Below, one piece after another: positions 9,040 to 18,317 of a stretch of DNA of 64,000 nt. The notes beneath the pieces are model-generated. The model was not told the DNA's origin. It saw only the letters and a list, made by a program, of their open reading frames with translations, and did no database searches. Each line of letters begins with the position of its first letter. Position 1 is the stretch's first letter. Source of the DNA: Mycobacterium marinum (GTDB taxonomy: Bacteria; Actinomycetota; Actinomycetes; Mycobacteriales; Mycobacteriaceae); the NCBI RefSeq assembly GCF_003391395.1, contig NZ_CP024190.1, positions 5,208,001 through 5,272,000 on the forward strand. Reading direction: 5' to 3'. A program made the translations under genes and the position numbers.

Positions 9040-10257
9040 ATGCCAGAAGCCGTCATCGTCTCAACAGCCCGCTCGCCGATCGGCCGCGCCATGAAAGGGT
9101 CGCTGGTCAGCATGCGCCCCGACGACTTGGCCGTGCAGATGGTGCGCGCCGCGTTGGACAAAGTGCCCGCGCTGAACCCGCACCAGATCGACGATCTGAT
9201 CATGGGCTGCGGCCTCCCGGGAGGTGAGTCCGGCTTCAACATCGGGCGCGTCGTCGCCGTGGCGCTGGGCTACGACTTCCTGCCGGGGACCACGGTCAAC
9301 CGGTACTGCTCGTCTTCGCTGCAGACCACCCGGATGGCGTTTCATGCGATCAAGGCCGGCGAGGGCGACGCGTTCATCTCCGCGGGCGTAGAGACCGTGT
9401 CCCGGTTCGGCAAGGGCAACTCCGACTCGCTGCCCGACACCAAGAACCCCCTCTTCGATGAGGCCCAGGAACGCACCGCCGCCGCGGCCGCGGGTGCCGA
9501 GGAGTGGCATGACCCGCGCGCTGACGGAAATCTGCCTGACGTCTATATCGCCATGGGTCAGACCGCTGAAAACGTCGCGATCATTTCGGGCATCAGCCGC
9601 GAAGACCAAGACCACTGGGGTGTGCGCAGCCAAAACCGTGCCGAAGAGGCGATCAAGAGCGGCTTTTTCGAACGGGAGATCTCCCCGGTGACGCTTCCCG
9701 ACGGCACCACAGTCAGCACCGATGATGGCCCGCGCGCGGGTACCACCTACGAAAAGGTCAGCCAGCTCAAGCCGGTGTTTCGGCCCAACGGCACGGTGAC
9801 CGCCGGCAACGCCTGTCCACTCAACGACGGCGCCGCGGCAGTGGTGATCACCAGCGACACCAAGGCCAAGGAGCTGGGCCTGACGCCGTTGGCGCGCATC
9901 GTGTCCACCGGCGTGAGCGGTCTGTCCCCGGAGATCATGGGCCTTGGCCCCATCGAGGCCTGCAAGAAGGCGCTGCAGCGGGCGGGTATGTCCATCAGCG
10001 ACATCGACTTGGTCGAGATCAATGAAGCGTTCGCGGTGCAGGTGCTGGGTTCGGCCCGGGAGTTGGGCATCGACGAGGACAAGCTGAACGTCTCTGGCGG
10101 AGCGATCGCCCTGGGACACCCGTTCGGCATGACCGGCGCCCGTATCACCACCACCTTGCTCAACAATCTGCAGACCCACGACAAGACGTTCGGCCTGGAG
10201 ACCATGTGCGTCGGTGGCGGCCAGGGCATGGCCATGGTGATCGAGCGGCTGAGCTAG
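9040..10257 (+). CDS. fadA3: Acetyl-CoA acyltransferase (thiolase)
   Basis: A 405-residue thiolase for the last, thiolytic step of beta-oxidation. The acyl-accepting cysteine is Cys90 in NRYCSSSLQTT; the second signature is NEAFAVQVLG; the His-bearing loop is GGAIALGHPFGMTGAR, and the C-terminal base cysteine lies in CVGGGQGMAM. The start is ATG at 9040 because GGAGGGA lies 8-14 bp upstream. It shares the plus strand with the GDSL esterase but stands alone, and converges with the BI-1 gene across a strong palindromic terminator. Confidence 0.94.
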   Translation: MPEAVIVSTARSPIGRAMKGSLVSMRPDDLAVQMVRAALDKVPALNPHQIDDLIMGCGLPGGESGFNIGRVVAVALGYDFLPGTTVNRYCSSSLQTTRMAFHAIKAGEGDAFISAGVETVSRFGKGNSDSLPDTKNPLFDEAQERTAAAAAGAEEWHDPRADGNLPDVYIAMGQTAENVAIISGISREDQDHWGVRSQNRAEEAIKSGFFEREISPVTLPDGTTVSTDDGPRAGTTYEKVSQLKPVFRPNGTVTAGNACPLNDGAAAVVITSDTKAKELGLTPLARIVSTGVSGLSPEIMGLGPIEACKKALQRAGMSISDIDLVEINEAFAVQVLGSARELGIDEDKLNVSGGAIALGHPFGMTGARITTTLLNNLQTHDKTFGLETMCVGGGQGMAMVIERLS

Positions 10258-10284
10258 CGCCTCAGGCACCGACGTCGAGCGTGC

Positions 10285-10313
10285 GCCCAGGGCGGTGAGT
10301 GTGCGCCCTGGGC
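10285..10313. terminator. Hairpin downstream of fadA3
   Basis: GCCCAGGGC (10285-10293) and GCCCTGGGC (10305-10313) form a 9-bp stem 27 bp past the fadA3 stop. It is the first of two hairpins in this convergent gap. Confidence 0.5.
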
Positions 10314-10394
10314 TGTGAAACTCGGGTCAGCCCGCCACCAGCACACACTCGGGGCCACCACCGCACACCCAAGAGACACCAAGCGGACACACGA

Positions 10395-10422
10395 AAAAGC
10401 CGGCACATATGTGCCGGCTTTT
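10395..10422. terminator. 28-bp perfect palindrome, bidirectional terminator between fadA3 and the BI-1 gene
   Basis: AAAAGCCGGCACAT is followed directly by its exact reverse complement (10409-10422). The outer A/T runs give a U-tract in either direction, the classic bidirectional intrinsic terminator form. It lies 15 bp from the stop of the minus-strand gene. Confidence 0.85.
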
Positions 10423-10437
10423 CGCGTCGAGCCGAGA

Positions 10438-11280
10438 CTAGTCGTTCTGCAGATAACTCAGCAGACGCAGGATCTCGATGTAGAGCCAGACCAGCGTCAC
10501 GGTCAGGCCCAGCGCGATACCCCACGCCGCCTTCTCCGGCGCTCCGGCGCGGATCATCTGGTCAGCGGCGTCAAAGTCGATCAGGAAGCTGAACGCCGCG
10601 ATACCGATGACCACCAGTGAGAACAGGATCGCCAGCGGTCCACCGCTGCGCAGGCCCAAGCCCTCGCCGCCGCCGACTCCGAACATCCCCAGCAGGAAGT
10701 TGCCGAGCATGAGGGCCAGCGCGCCGAACATGGCGGCCACGATCATGCGAGTGAACCGAGGCGTGACTCGGATAGCCCCGGTTTTGTAGACGACCAACAT
10801 CCCGAAGAACACGCCGAGCGTGCCCAGGACCGCCTCCCCGATGAGCACTCCCGCGTTGGCGGACCCCACCGTGTAGGCGGCCAAAACGAACGAAACGGCG
10901 CCAAGGAACAGACCCTCCAGCGCGGCGTAGCTGAGCACGATCGCCGGGTTGTCTTGTTTGCGGCCGAAGGTCGCGACCAGCACCAGCGCCAGCCCGCCGA
11001 GCGCGCCGACCAAGGTCAGCGGCATCGCCAGAGCGATGTTCTGGGCAACCAGGAAGTAGGAAACGACGGCCGTTGCGGACAGCATGGCCAGCGTCAGGCC
11101 AGTCTTGGTCACGACGTCGTCGATGGTCAGTGGCCGGGCCGTCCCAGCGTCACGAGTCTCCTGGTAGGGAGTCATGTAGGGGTCGGCGGCATATCCCGCC
11201 CCTGCTCCCGTACCGAATTGCGCGTATCCGCCCCGCTGCTTCGGCAGCGAGCGGAATACCGGGTTACTTGTTTCCCGCAC
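10438..11280 (-). CDS. BI-1 (Bax inhibitor-1)/YccA-like multi-pass membrane protein
   Basis: A 280-residue protein with a short cytoplasmic N-terminus (RETSNPVFRSLPKQRGGYAQ) and about seven membrane helices: GLTLAMLSATAVVSYFLV, IALAMPLTLVGALGGLALVL, IVLSYAALEGLFLGAVSFVL and four more, ending WLYIEILRLLSYLQND. The VLSYAALEGLFLG and late FxxDFDxAD segments fit the BI-1-like family, proposed to act as pH-sensitive ion leak channels. It corresponds to Rv1072 by position. GTG at 11280 is preferred, with AGAGAGGA about 7 bp upstream; an ATG at 11325 would add 15 residues. It is divergent from echA9. Confidence 0.85.
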   Translation of the reverse strand: MRETSNPVFRSLPKQRGGYAQFGTGAGAGYAADPYMTPYQETRDAGTARPLTIDDVVTKTGLTLAMLSATAVVSYFLVAQNIALAMPLTLVGALGGLALVLVATFGRKQDNPAIVLSYAALEGLFLGAVSFVLAAYTVGSANAGVLIGEAVLGTLGVFFGMLVVYKTGAIRVTPRFTRMIVAAMFGALALMLGNFLLGMFGVGGGEGLGLRSGGPLAILFSLVVIGIAAFSFLIDFDAADQMIRAGAPEKAAWGIALGLTVTLVWLYIEILRLLSYLQND

Positions 11281-11515
11281 CGTCGGATCCTCTCTTATGG
11301 CTATGGGTTCGAGCTGTGCGAACAACTGCTCAACGATCAGTGGCCCGCGCGGGTTCCCAACGCACCTGCCGGTTTTCTGTTTTCCGGACTCGTGCCCAAC
11401 CGCGCCGATGTCGTCCGGCTAACGATAAACCTTAGCCCCGGGGCCACCCAGGAGCGAGTCACGATCTAGATTGCTGGTCAAACTCTTGGACGATTCCCTG
11501 GAGGGGAGATCTAGC

Positions 11516-12565
11516 GTGACCGAAGCCGTGACCGGCGAGTCCGACGAAGTTCTGACCCGCGTCGACGGCGGTGTCGGCTTTATTACCCTCAACCGCCCCA
11601 AAGCGATCAACTCGCTGAACCAGACAATGGTGGACCTGCTGAGCACGGTGCTTACCCGCTGGGAGCGCGATGGCGAAGTACGCGCGGTGGTGGTCTCCGG
11701 AGCCGGCGAACGCGGATTGTGTGCCGGCGGTGATGTGGTGGCCGTCTATCACAGCGCCCGCCAGGACGGGGCCGAAGCGCGGCGGTTCTGGCGCGACGAG
11801 TATCTGATGAACGGCCAGATCGGCCGGTTCAGCAAGCCATACGTGGCCTTGATGGACGGCATCGTGATGGGCGGCGGCGTGGGCGTGAGCGCCCACGGCG
11901 ACATCCGGGTGGTGACCGATACCTCCAAGGTCGCGATGCCCGAGGTCGGTATCGGGTTCATTCCCGACGTCGGCGGGGCGTACCTGCTCTCGCGGGCCCC
12001 CGGCGCCCTGGGGTTGCACGCGGCACTCACCGGAGCACCCTTCTCCGGTGCCGACGCCATCGCACTGGGGTTCGCCGACCACTTCGTGCCGCACGCCGAA
12101 CTCGACGCCTTCAGCGCGGCCATCGCCTCCGACGGAATCGAGAGCGCACTGGCCCACCACGCCGTCGAACCTCCGCCCAGCGGCCTCGCCGCCCAACGCG
12201 GCTGGATCGACGAGTGCTACGCGGGTGACACGGTCGCCGACATCATCGCCGCGCTGCGCGGCCACGATGCCGGCCCAGCCAACGACGCCGCCAATGTGAT
12301 TGCCAGCCGCTCCCCCATCGCACTGTCGGTGACGTTGGAGGCGGTGCGTCGCGCGGCCAAGCTGGAAACGCTCGAAGACGTCTTGATCCAGGATTATCGG
12401 GTGTCCTCGGCGTCGTTGCGCTCGCACGACCTGGTGGAGGGCATCCGCGCACAGTTGATCGACAAAGACCGCAATCCGAAATGGTCGCCGGCGACGTTCG
12501 CCGAGATCACCGAGTCTGACGTCGCAGCGTATTTCGCGCCGGTCGACGACGACTTGAGTTTCTAG
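11516..12565 (+). CDS. echA9: Enoyl-CoA hydratase/isomerase family, 3-hydroxyisobutyryl-CoA hydrolase type
   Basis: A 349-residue crotonase-fold protein. GVGFITLNRPKAINSLN, ERGLCAGGDVVAVYH (oxyanion loop) and DGIVMGGGVGVSAHG are typical of the 3-hydroxyisobutyryl-CoA hydrolase branch of the superfamily, which acts in valine catabolism and is longer than ordinary EchA hydratases. The start is GTG at 11516 because GGAGGGGAG sits at 11500-11508. It lies 11 bp upstream of echA8, so the two are certainly in one operon. Assignment as hydrolase rather than hydratase is an inference from the CAGGD and MGGGVG blocks and the length. Confidence 0.9.
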   Translation: MTEAVTGESDEVLTRVDGGVGFITLNRPKAINSLNQTMVDLLSTVLTRWERDGEVRAVVVSGAGERGLCAGGDVVAVYHSARQDGAEARRFWRDEYLMNGQIGRFSKPYVALMDGIVMGGGVGVSAHGDIRVVTDTSKVAMPEVGIGFIPDVGGAYLLSRAPGALGLHAALTGAPFSGADAIALGFADHFVPHAELDAFSAAIASDGIESALAHHAVEPPPSGLAAQRGWIDECYAGDTVADIIAALRGHDAGPANDAANVIASRSPIALSVTLEAVRRAAKLETLEDVLIQDYRVSSASLRSHDLVEGIRAQLIDKDRNPKWSPATFAEITESDVAAYFAPVDDDLSF

Positions 12566-12576
12566 AAAGGCAGGTC

Positions 12577-13350
12577 ATGAGCTACGAAACCATCCTGGTC
12601 GAGCGCGACCAGCGAGTCGGCATCATCACCCTGAACCGGCCACAGGCCCTCAACGCGCTCAACAGCCAGGTGATGAACGAAGTCACCAGCGCTGCAGCCG
12701 AGCTGGACAACGATCCCGGCGTCGGGGCGATCATCATCACCGGCTCAGCCAAGGCATTTGCCGCCGGAGCCGACATCAAGGAAATGGCGGACCTGACGTT
12801 TTCCGAAGCGTTCGACGCCGACTTCTTCGCCGCCTGGGGCAAACTGGCCGCCGTACGCACCCCGACCATCGCCGCGGTGGCCGGGTACGCGCTCGGTGGC
12901 GGTTGCGAGGTAGCCATGATGTGCGACTTGATCATCGCCGCCGACACCGCGAAGTTCGGCCAACCCGAGATCAAACTCGGTGTCCTGCCGGGGATGGGCG
13001 GCTCACAGCGGTTGACCCGGGCGATCGGCAAGGCCAAGGCCATGGACCTGATCCTGACCGGACGCACCATCGACGCCGCCGAAGCGGAGCGCAGTGGTCT
13101 GGTTTCACGGGTGGTGCCGGCCGACGACCTGCTCACCGAGGCAAAGGCGGTGGCCACCACCATTTCGCAGATGTCGCGGTCAGCGGCCCGGATGGCCAAG
13201 GAAGCCGTGAACCGCGCTTTCGAAGTAACCCTGGCCGAAGGACTTCTCTACGAACGTCGCCTCATCCACTCCGCCTTCGCGACAGCCGATCAATCCGAAG
13301 GGATGGCGGCATTCATCGAGAAGCGCCCGCCCAATTTCACCCACCGATAG
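12577..13350 (+). CDS. echA8: Enoyl-CoA hydratase (crotonase)
   Basis: A 257-residue crotonase. The oxyanion-hole segments are KAFAAGADIKEMADL (residues about 60-74) and GYALGGGCEVAMMCD (about 104-118). The general acid/base pair is Glu in GGGCEVAMM and Glu in PEIKLGVLPGMGGSQRL. This is the general hydratase of fatty acid and amino acid catabolism, hydrating trans-2-enoyl-CoA. It is the middle gene of a three-gene run echA9, echA8, alpha/beta-hydrolase; GAAAGGCAGG precedes the ATG. Length equals that of M. tuberculosis EchA8. Confidence 0.95.
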   Translation: MSYETILVERDQRVGIITLNRPQALNALNSQVMNEVTSAAAELDNDPGVGAIIITGSAKAFAAGADIKEMADLTFSEAFDADFFAAWGKLAAVRTPTIAAVAGYALGGGCEVAMMCDLIIAADTAKFGQPEIKLGVLPGMGGSQRLTRAIGKAKAMDLILTGRTIDAAEAERSGLVSRVVPADDLLTEAKAVATTISQMSRSAARMAKEAVNRAFEVTLAEGLLYERRLIHSAFATADQSEGMAAFIEKRPPNFTHR

Positions 13351-13361
13351 GTGACGCACCG

Positions 13362-15107
13362 ATGAGCGACATGGATTCCGCAACCAGGACCGACGCCAGC
13401 GACGAAGCGGCACCGGCGGCCGACGAGTCGGTTGAGACTTCCGGCAGCGGGGAAACCGCCGCACCGAAGACGACTCGCAACGCCTGGTGGGTTCGCCACT
13501 ACACCTTTACCGGCAGCGCAGTCGGCTTGATTTTCCTGTGGTTTTCCATGACGCCGTCGCTGCTGCCCCGCGGCCCACTGTTTCAGGGGCTGGTCAGCGG
13601 CATCTCCGGGGCCATCGGATACGGCCTGGGTGTTTTCGCCGTCTGGCTGGTCCGGTACATGCGCTCGCAAGACGACAGCCCACCGCCGCCCCGCTGGGTG
13701 TGGCCGCCGCTCATCGCGGTCGGCGGGGTTGGCATCGTGCTCATGGCGATCTGGTTCCACTTCTGGCAGGACGACGTGCGCGACCTGATGGGCGTTGTAC
13801 ACCTGAAGTGGTACGACTACCCGTTGACCGCGGTGGTATCGCTGATCGTGCTGTTCGCGTTCGTCGAAGTCGGTCAGTTCATCCGCCGGCTGTTCAGTTT
13901 TCTGGTTCGCCAGCTCGACCGGATCGCACCATTTCGCCTGTCGGCGACCATCGTGGTGGTGCTGCTGGTAACTCTGACGATCACGGTGCTCAACGGTGTG
14001 GTGCTCAAGTTCGCGATGCATTCCATGAACAGCACCTTCGCCTCGGTCAACGACGAGTTGGATCCCAATAGCGCACCGCCGAATACCGCACTGCGATCCG
14101 GAGGACCGCAGTCATTGGTTTCGTGGGAATCCCTGGGGCATCAAGGCCGGGTCTTCGTCGAGGGTGGGCCAAGCCGGGCCGATCTCACCGCGTTCAACGG
14201 TTCCCCCGCCACCGAGCCGATCCGGGCCTATGCCGGGTTGAACTCGGCGAACGGGATCATCGCGACCGCGGAGCTGGCGGCGCGGGAGTTGCAGCGCACC
14301 GGTGGTCTGCAGCGCGCGGTGGTCGCGGTCGCCACGACCACCGGAACCGGCTGGATCAACGAGGCGGAAGCCTCCGCGCTCGAGTACATGTACAACGGCA
14401 ATACCGCGATCGTGAGCATGCAGTATTCCTATCTGCCGAGCTGGCTGTCGTTCCTGGTGGACAAGGAGAACGCCCGGCAGGCCGGCCAGGCCCTGTTCGA
14501 GGCCGTGGACAAGCTGATCCGGCAGATGCCGGAGTTTCAGCGCCCCAAGCTCGTCGTATTCGGCGAGAGTTTGGGTTCCTTCGGCGGCGAAGCACCGTTC
14601 ATGAACCTCAACAACATCCTCGCCCGCACCGACGGGGCGTTGTTCAGCGGACCGACGTTCAACAACACCGTCTGGACCGAGCTGACCGCCAACCGCGATC
14701 CCGGTTCCCCAGAGTGGTTGCCCATCTACGACGACGGCTACAACGTGCGGTTCATCGCCCGCGCCAGTGATCTGCAGCGCCCGGACGCGCCGTGGGGCAA
14801 ACCGCGGGTGGTGTATCTGCAGCACGCCTCCGACCCCATCGCGTGGTGGACGCCGGACCTGCTCTTCAGCGAGCCGGACTGGCTACGCGAGAAACGCGGC
14901 TATGACGTACTGCCCCAAACGCGGTGGATCCCGTTGGTGACCTTCCTGCAAGTGTCTGCGGACATGGCGGTGGCTGTGGACGTTCCCGACGGGCATGGAC
15001 ACCGCTACGTCAGCAACGTCGCCAACGGCTGGGCCGCGGTCTTGTCGCCGCCGGGCTGGACCCCCGAGAAAACCGAGCGGCTACGACCGCTGCTGCGCGC
15101 CAACTAG
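13362..15107 (+). CDS. Multi-pass membrane alpha/beta-hydrolase (Rv1069c-like)
   Basis: A 581-residue protein. Residues 1-40 are an acidic, Ala/Pro-rich cytoplasmic tail. Then come membrane helices (YTFTGSAVGLIFLWFSMTPS, LVSGISGAIGYGLGVFAVWL, PLIAVGGVGIVLMAIWFHFW, PLTAVVSLIVLFAFVEVG, a further one ending VVLKFA), followed by a periplasmic or cytoplasmic hydrolase domain. That domain has VFGESLGSFGGE (nucleophile elbow) and QHASDPIAWW. The fold matches the two-part alpha/beta-hydrolase family annotated for Rv1069c; its substrate is unknown. ATG at 13362 is 11 bp after the echA8 stop, so it belongs to that operon. Confidence 0.86.
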   Translation: MSDMDSATRTDASDEAAPAADESVETSGSGETAAPKTTRNAWWVRHYTFTGSAVGLIFLWFSMTPSLLPRGPLFQGLVSGISGAIGYGLGVFAVWLVRYMRSQDDSPPPPRWVWPPLIAVGGVGIVLMAIWFHFWQDDVRDLMGVVHLKWYDYPLTAVVSLIVLFAFVEVGQFIRRLFSFLVRQLDRIAPFRLSATIVVVLLVTLTITVLNGVVLKFAMHSMNSTFASVNDELDPNSAPPNTALRSGGPQSLVSWESLGHQGRVFVEGGPSRADLTAFNGSPATEPIRAYAGLNSANGIIATAELAARELQRTGGLQRAVVAVATTTGTGWINEAEASALEYMYNGNTAIVSMQYSYLPSWLSFLVDKENARQAGQALFEAVDKLIRQMPEFQRPKLVVFGESLGSFGGEAPFMNLNNILARTDGALFSGPTFNNTVWTELTANRDPGSPEWLPIYDDGYNVRFIARASDLQRPDAPWGKPRVVYLQHASDPIAWWTPDLLFSEPDWLREKRGYDVLPQTRWIPLVTFLQVSADMAVAVDVPDGHGHRYVSNVANGWAAVLSPPGWTPEKTERLRPLLRAN

Positions 15108-15162
15108 CGGCTCCGGCGTAGGACGCCGATCGGACCGTCCCAGCATCGTCTCGCGGTGAGAC

Positions 15163-15200
15163 GCGACCAGTGGCCGCAGGGTGTCGTTGCCGCTGGTCGC
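15163..15200. terminator. Hairpin after the membrane hydrolase gene
   Basis: GCGACCAGTGGC (15163-15174) pairs with GCCGCTGGTCGC (15189-15200) with one non-Watson-Crick position. It lies 56 bp past the hydrolase stop and 160 bp before the first PE_PGRS gene. The rest of this 250-bp gap shows nothing else clear. Confidence 0.5.
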
Positions 15201-15358
15201 ACCACCCGTGGTGAGACAACCGCACGCCCGGGGTTAGAGGGTCCCCACTCAACTTTTCACGATGCCGCCCATTCCGCACATACGGCCCTGACCTGCAGAT
15301 TAACGTGGCCCAGTTCGTCTGGGACTTCTCCGCAATGGGTTGATTAGGTGGGTGGGCT

Positions 15359-18097
15359 GTGTCGTTTGTGAATGTGACTTCCGAGGCGGTCGCTGCGGCG
15401 GCGTCGGATTTGACGGGGATCGGGTCGGTACTTGGTGAGGCCAATGCGGTCGCGGCGAGGGCGACGACGACGGTGCTGGCCGCGGGCGCCGATGAGGTGT
15501 CGGCGGCGATCGCCGCGCTGTTTTCCTTCCACGGTCAGAGCTATCAGACACTCGGCGCGCAAGCCGAGGCGTTTCATGCCCAGTTTGCGCAGCTGATGGC
15601 CAACGGCGCGGGGACCTACGCCAGCGCCGAGGCCGCCAACGCCGCGCCATTTCAGGGTCTGCTCGGCGCCGTCAATGCGCCCGTGCAAACCCTGACCGGA
15701 CGGCCGCTGATCGGCAACGGCGCCAACGGCGCCCCCGGTACCGGAGCCAACGGTGGCGCGGGCGGCTGGCTGATCGGTAACGGCGGGGCCGGGGGCTCGG
15801 GTGCGCCCGGGCTAAACGGCGGTGCCGGCGGGGCGGCCGGGTTGATTGGTACCGGAGGCGCCGGCGGGGCCGGCGGGAGTTCATCGACGGTCAACGGTGG
15901 AGTCGGCGGAACCGGCGGGGCCGGCGGTTGGCTGTTCGGCAATGGCGGCGCGGGCGGTGCGGGTGGCGCCAGCGCGATCCCGCTCGGCCCGGACCTCATC
16001 GGCAACGGTGGCGCCGGAGGGGCCGGCGGGTCCGGCGGGTTGTTCGGTGCTGGCGGGCTGGGCGGGGCCGGCGGGTTCGGCGGTAGCGCCGGTGGCGCCG
16101 GCGGCCAGGGCGGGGCCGGCGGGCTGCTGTCCGGTTTGGTTGGTGCCGGCGGCGGCCACGGCGGTACCGGCGGGTCGGGTGGACTCGGCGGTGCTGGCGG
16201 GGCCGGCGGCAACGCCGGGTTGCTGGCCGGCACGGGCGGGTCCGGCGGCACTGGCGGATACGGCGGCGGTGCTGGTGGGGCCGGCGGTGAAGCTGGCCTG
16301 CTGTTCGGCAACGGTGGAGCCGGCGGGGCCGGTGCTACGGGCGGCGGAAATACTGGCGGGAACGGCGGGGACGGCGGCAACGCGGGCATGCTGTTCTCCA
16401 ACGGCGGAGCCGGCGGCGCCGGGGGCACCAGCGAACTTGCCGACGGGGGCGCCGGCGGTGCGGGTGGTAACGGCGGGTGGCTGCTCTCCAACGGCGGGGT
16501 CGGCGGGGCCGGCGGGGCCGGGGCGGATGCGGTAGGCCCTCCGTTCGGCGTACCCGCTGGTAGCGGAGGCGGCGGTGGCGCCGGCGGTGCGGGTGGCGTG
16601 TTCTTCGGAAACGGCGGCGCTGGCGGCTCCGGCGGTACCGGCGGCGACGGCGGCGGTATCGGCGGGGCAGGTGGTGCGGCCGGCAACGGGGTACTGATCG
16701 GCAACGGCGGCAACGGCGGTATCGGCGGGGCCGGCTTGACTCCGGGCGCCAACGGCATCGGCGGGACCAGCGGGCTGGTACTGGGTCTGGACGGCTTCAA
16801 CGCCCCAGCGAGCACCTCCCCCCTGCACACCCTGCAACAACAAGCACTCAACGCCATCAACGCACCCATCGAGGCCGCGACTGGGCGCCCGCTCATCGGC
16901 AACGGCACCCCCGGTGCAGCCGGCAGCGGAGCCGACGGAACCGCCGGCGGATGGCTGCTCGGCGACGGCGGCGCCGGCGGATCCAGCGCGGTGGGTTCCG
17001 GCCTCGACGGTGGAGCGGGCGGGGCCGCCGGGCTGTGGGGCACCGGCGGGACCGGCGGGGCCGGGGGGTCCGGCGGAACCGACGCCATCAGCGGCATTGC
17101 CGGTGGTGACGGTGGTGCCGGCGGGGCCGGCGGGTGGCTGTCAGGCACTGGCGGGGCCGGAGGGTCCGGTGGGGCCGGCGGCGACGGCGGTGTCCTTGGA
17201 TCAGGCGATGGCGGCGCCGGCGGGGCTGGCGGGTCCGGTGGGGACGGCGGGTTGCTGGGCGCCGGCGGAACCGGTGGAACTGGCGCGATCGGAGGATTCA
17301 GCGGGCTATTGGAGTCCGGTGACGGCGGTGCCGGCGGGGCTGGCGGTGCCGGCGGGGCTGGCGGGCTGCTGGGCGGCCTGGTCGGCGCCGGCGGCGGCGA
17401 CGGTGGGGCCGGCGGCACCGGCGGATTTCACGGGGATGCCGTGGCGGGAACTGCTGGGGCCGGCGGGACCGGTGGAGCTGGCGGCGACGCCGGACTACTC
17501 GGCGGGCCCGGCGGGGCTGGTGGCACCGGCGGGGCCGGCGGTCTCAACATCGACGCTGGCGGGGTCTTGGGTGCGCCCGGAAATGGCGGCGCCGGCGGGG
17601 CCGGCGGCAACGCCGGAACGCTGTTCGGCAGTGGCGGAGTCGGCGGTGACGGCGGCAGTGGCCCCGGCAATGGTGGAGACGGTGGCGGGGGCGGCAACGC
17701 CGGTCTGTTGTTCTCCGACGCCGGTGGCGGCGGGTTCGGCGGGTTCGGCCTGGTCGGCGGCGGCGGAACCGGTGGGTCTGGTGGCGATGCCGGCTGGCTG
17801 GGCAGCGGCGGGGCCGGCGGAGCCGGTGGAATCAGCGTCAACGGCGACGCGGGCGCCGGCGGGGCCGGTGGTACCAGCGGCCAGCTATTGGGCGACGGCG
17901 GCGCCGGCGGCGCGGGCGGTGAGGCCGAGCTGGCCGCAGGTGGCGCTGGAGGATCCGGCGGGGTTGGCGGCGACGCGGTGCTGATCGGCGCGGGCGGCAA
18001 CGGCGGCAACGGCGGACCGGGCACCACCCAGGGCGACCCGGGATCCGGCGGAACCGGCGGGCTGCTCGGCGTGGACGGGCTCAACGGCTTGTCCTGA
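15359..18097 (+). CDS. PE_PGRS family protein with a duplicated linker module
   Basis: A 912-residue PE_PGRS protein. The PE domain (about 1-95) starts SFVNVTSEAVAAAASDL and ends with the type VII secretion motif YASAE (YxxxE), so export by ESX-5 is expected. The linker NAPVQTLTGRPLIGNG places the first GRPLI motif at about residue 113. A long Gly-Gly-Ala/Asn repeat region follows. At about residue 475 the repeat is broken by LGLDGFNAPASTSPLHTLQQ and a second NAINAPIEAATGRPLIGNG (GRPLI at about 508), then a second PGRS block ends GLLGVDGLNGLS. The start is GTG at 15359. It is one of a tandem pair; by order it lies where PE_PGRS20/19 sit in H37Rv. Function is not deducible. Confidence 0.92.
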   Translation: MSFVNVTSEAVAAAASDLTGIGSVLGEANAVAARATTTVLAAGADEVSAAIAALFSFHGQSYQTLGAQAEAFHAQFAQLMANGAGTYASAEAANAAPFQGLLGAVNAPVQTLTGRPLIGNGANGAPGTGANGGAGGWLIGNGGAGGSGAPGLNGGAGGAAGLIGTGGAGGAGGSSSTVNGGVGGTGGAGGWLFGNGGAGGAGGASAIPLGPDLIGNGGAGGAGGSGGLFGAGGLGGAGGFGGSAGGAGGQGGAGGLLSGLVGAGGGHGGTGGSGGLGGAGGAGGNAGLLAGTGGSGGTGGYGGGAGGAGGEAGLLFGNGGAGGAGATGGGNTGGNGGDGGNAGMLFSNGGAGGAGGTSELADGGAGGAGGNGGWLLSNGGVGGAGGAGADAVGPPFGVPAGSGGGGGAGGAGGVFFGNGGAGGSGGTGGDGGGIGGAGGAAGNGVLIGNGGNGGIGGAGLTPGANGIGGTSGLVLGLDGFNAPASTSPLHTLQQQALNAINAPIEAATGRPLIGNGTPGAAGSGADGTAGGWLLGDGGAGGSSAVGSGLDGGAGGAAGLWGTGGTGGAGGSGGTDAISGIAGGDGGAGGAGGWLSGTGGAGGSGGAGGDGGVLGSGDGGAGGAGGSGGDGGLLGAGGTGGTGAIGGFSGLLESGDGGAGGAGGAGGAGGLLGGLVGAGGGDGGAGGTGGFHGDAVAGTAGAGGTGGAGGDAGLLGGPGGAGGTGGAGGLNIDAGGVLGAPGNGGAGGAGGNAGTLFGSGGVGGDGGSGPGNGGDGGGGGNAGLLFSDAGGGGFGGFGLVGGGGTGGSGGDAGWLGSGGAGGAGGISVNGDAGAGGAGGTSGQLLGDGGAGGAGGEAELAAGGAGGSGGVGGDAVLIGAGGNGGNGGPGTTQGDPGSGGTGGLLGVDGLNGLS

Positions 18098-18317
18098 GGC
18101 CGCGCGGCGGTACGCGCCGCAATCCGGGATGCAGCGCCGAGCCCGGGCGGCTCCAAACCCCAATGGGCCGATGTAATCCCCCACGACCGTCACGATTCGT
18201 GCTGATCAATTCGGTGGAAACACCGCGTTCCTCATTCCCATTGTGGTCGACTTTGCCCAGCACAGGTGTTGGCGAGCGCCGGTCGGGTAGTCGGTCGACG
18301 CGGTTGGGAGGTTTCCC

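Noticed and set aside
15700..18000. CRISPR-like or minisatellite array in the PE_PGRS genes
   Set aside because: The repeats are in-frame Gly-rich codons without constant spacers or repeat length. They are protein repeats of the PGRS type.
15652..18156. Long proline-rich open frames antisense to the PE_PGRS genes (also at 18575-20833, 26069-28066 and 30240-32181)
   Set aside because: They are the reverse complements of Gly-Gly-Ala repeats, which stay open in several frames because of GC-rich codon periodicity. They lack ribosome binding sites and domain features.
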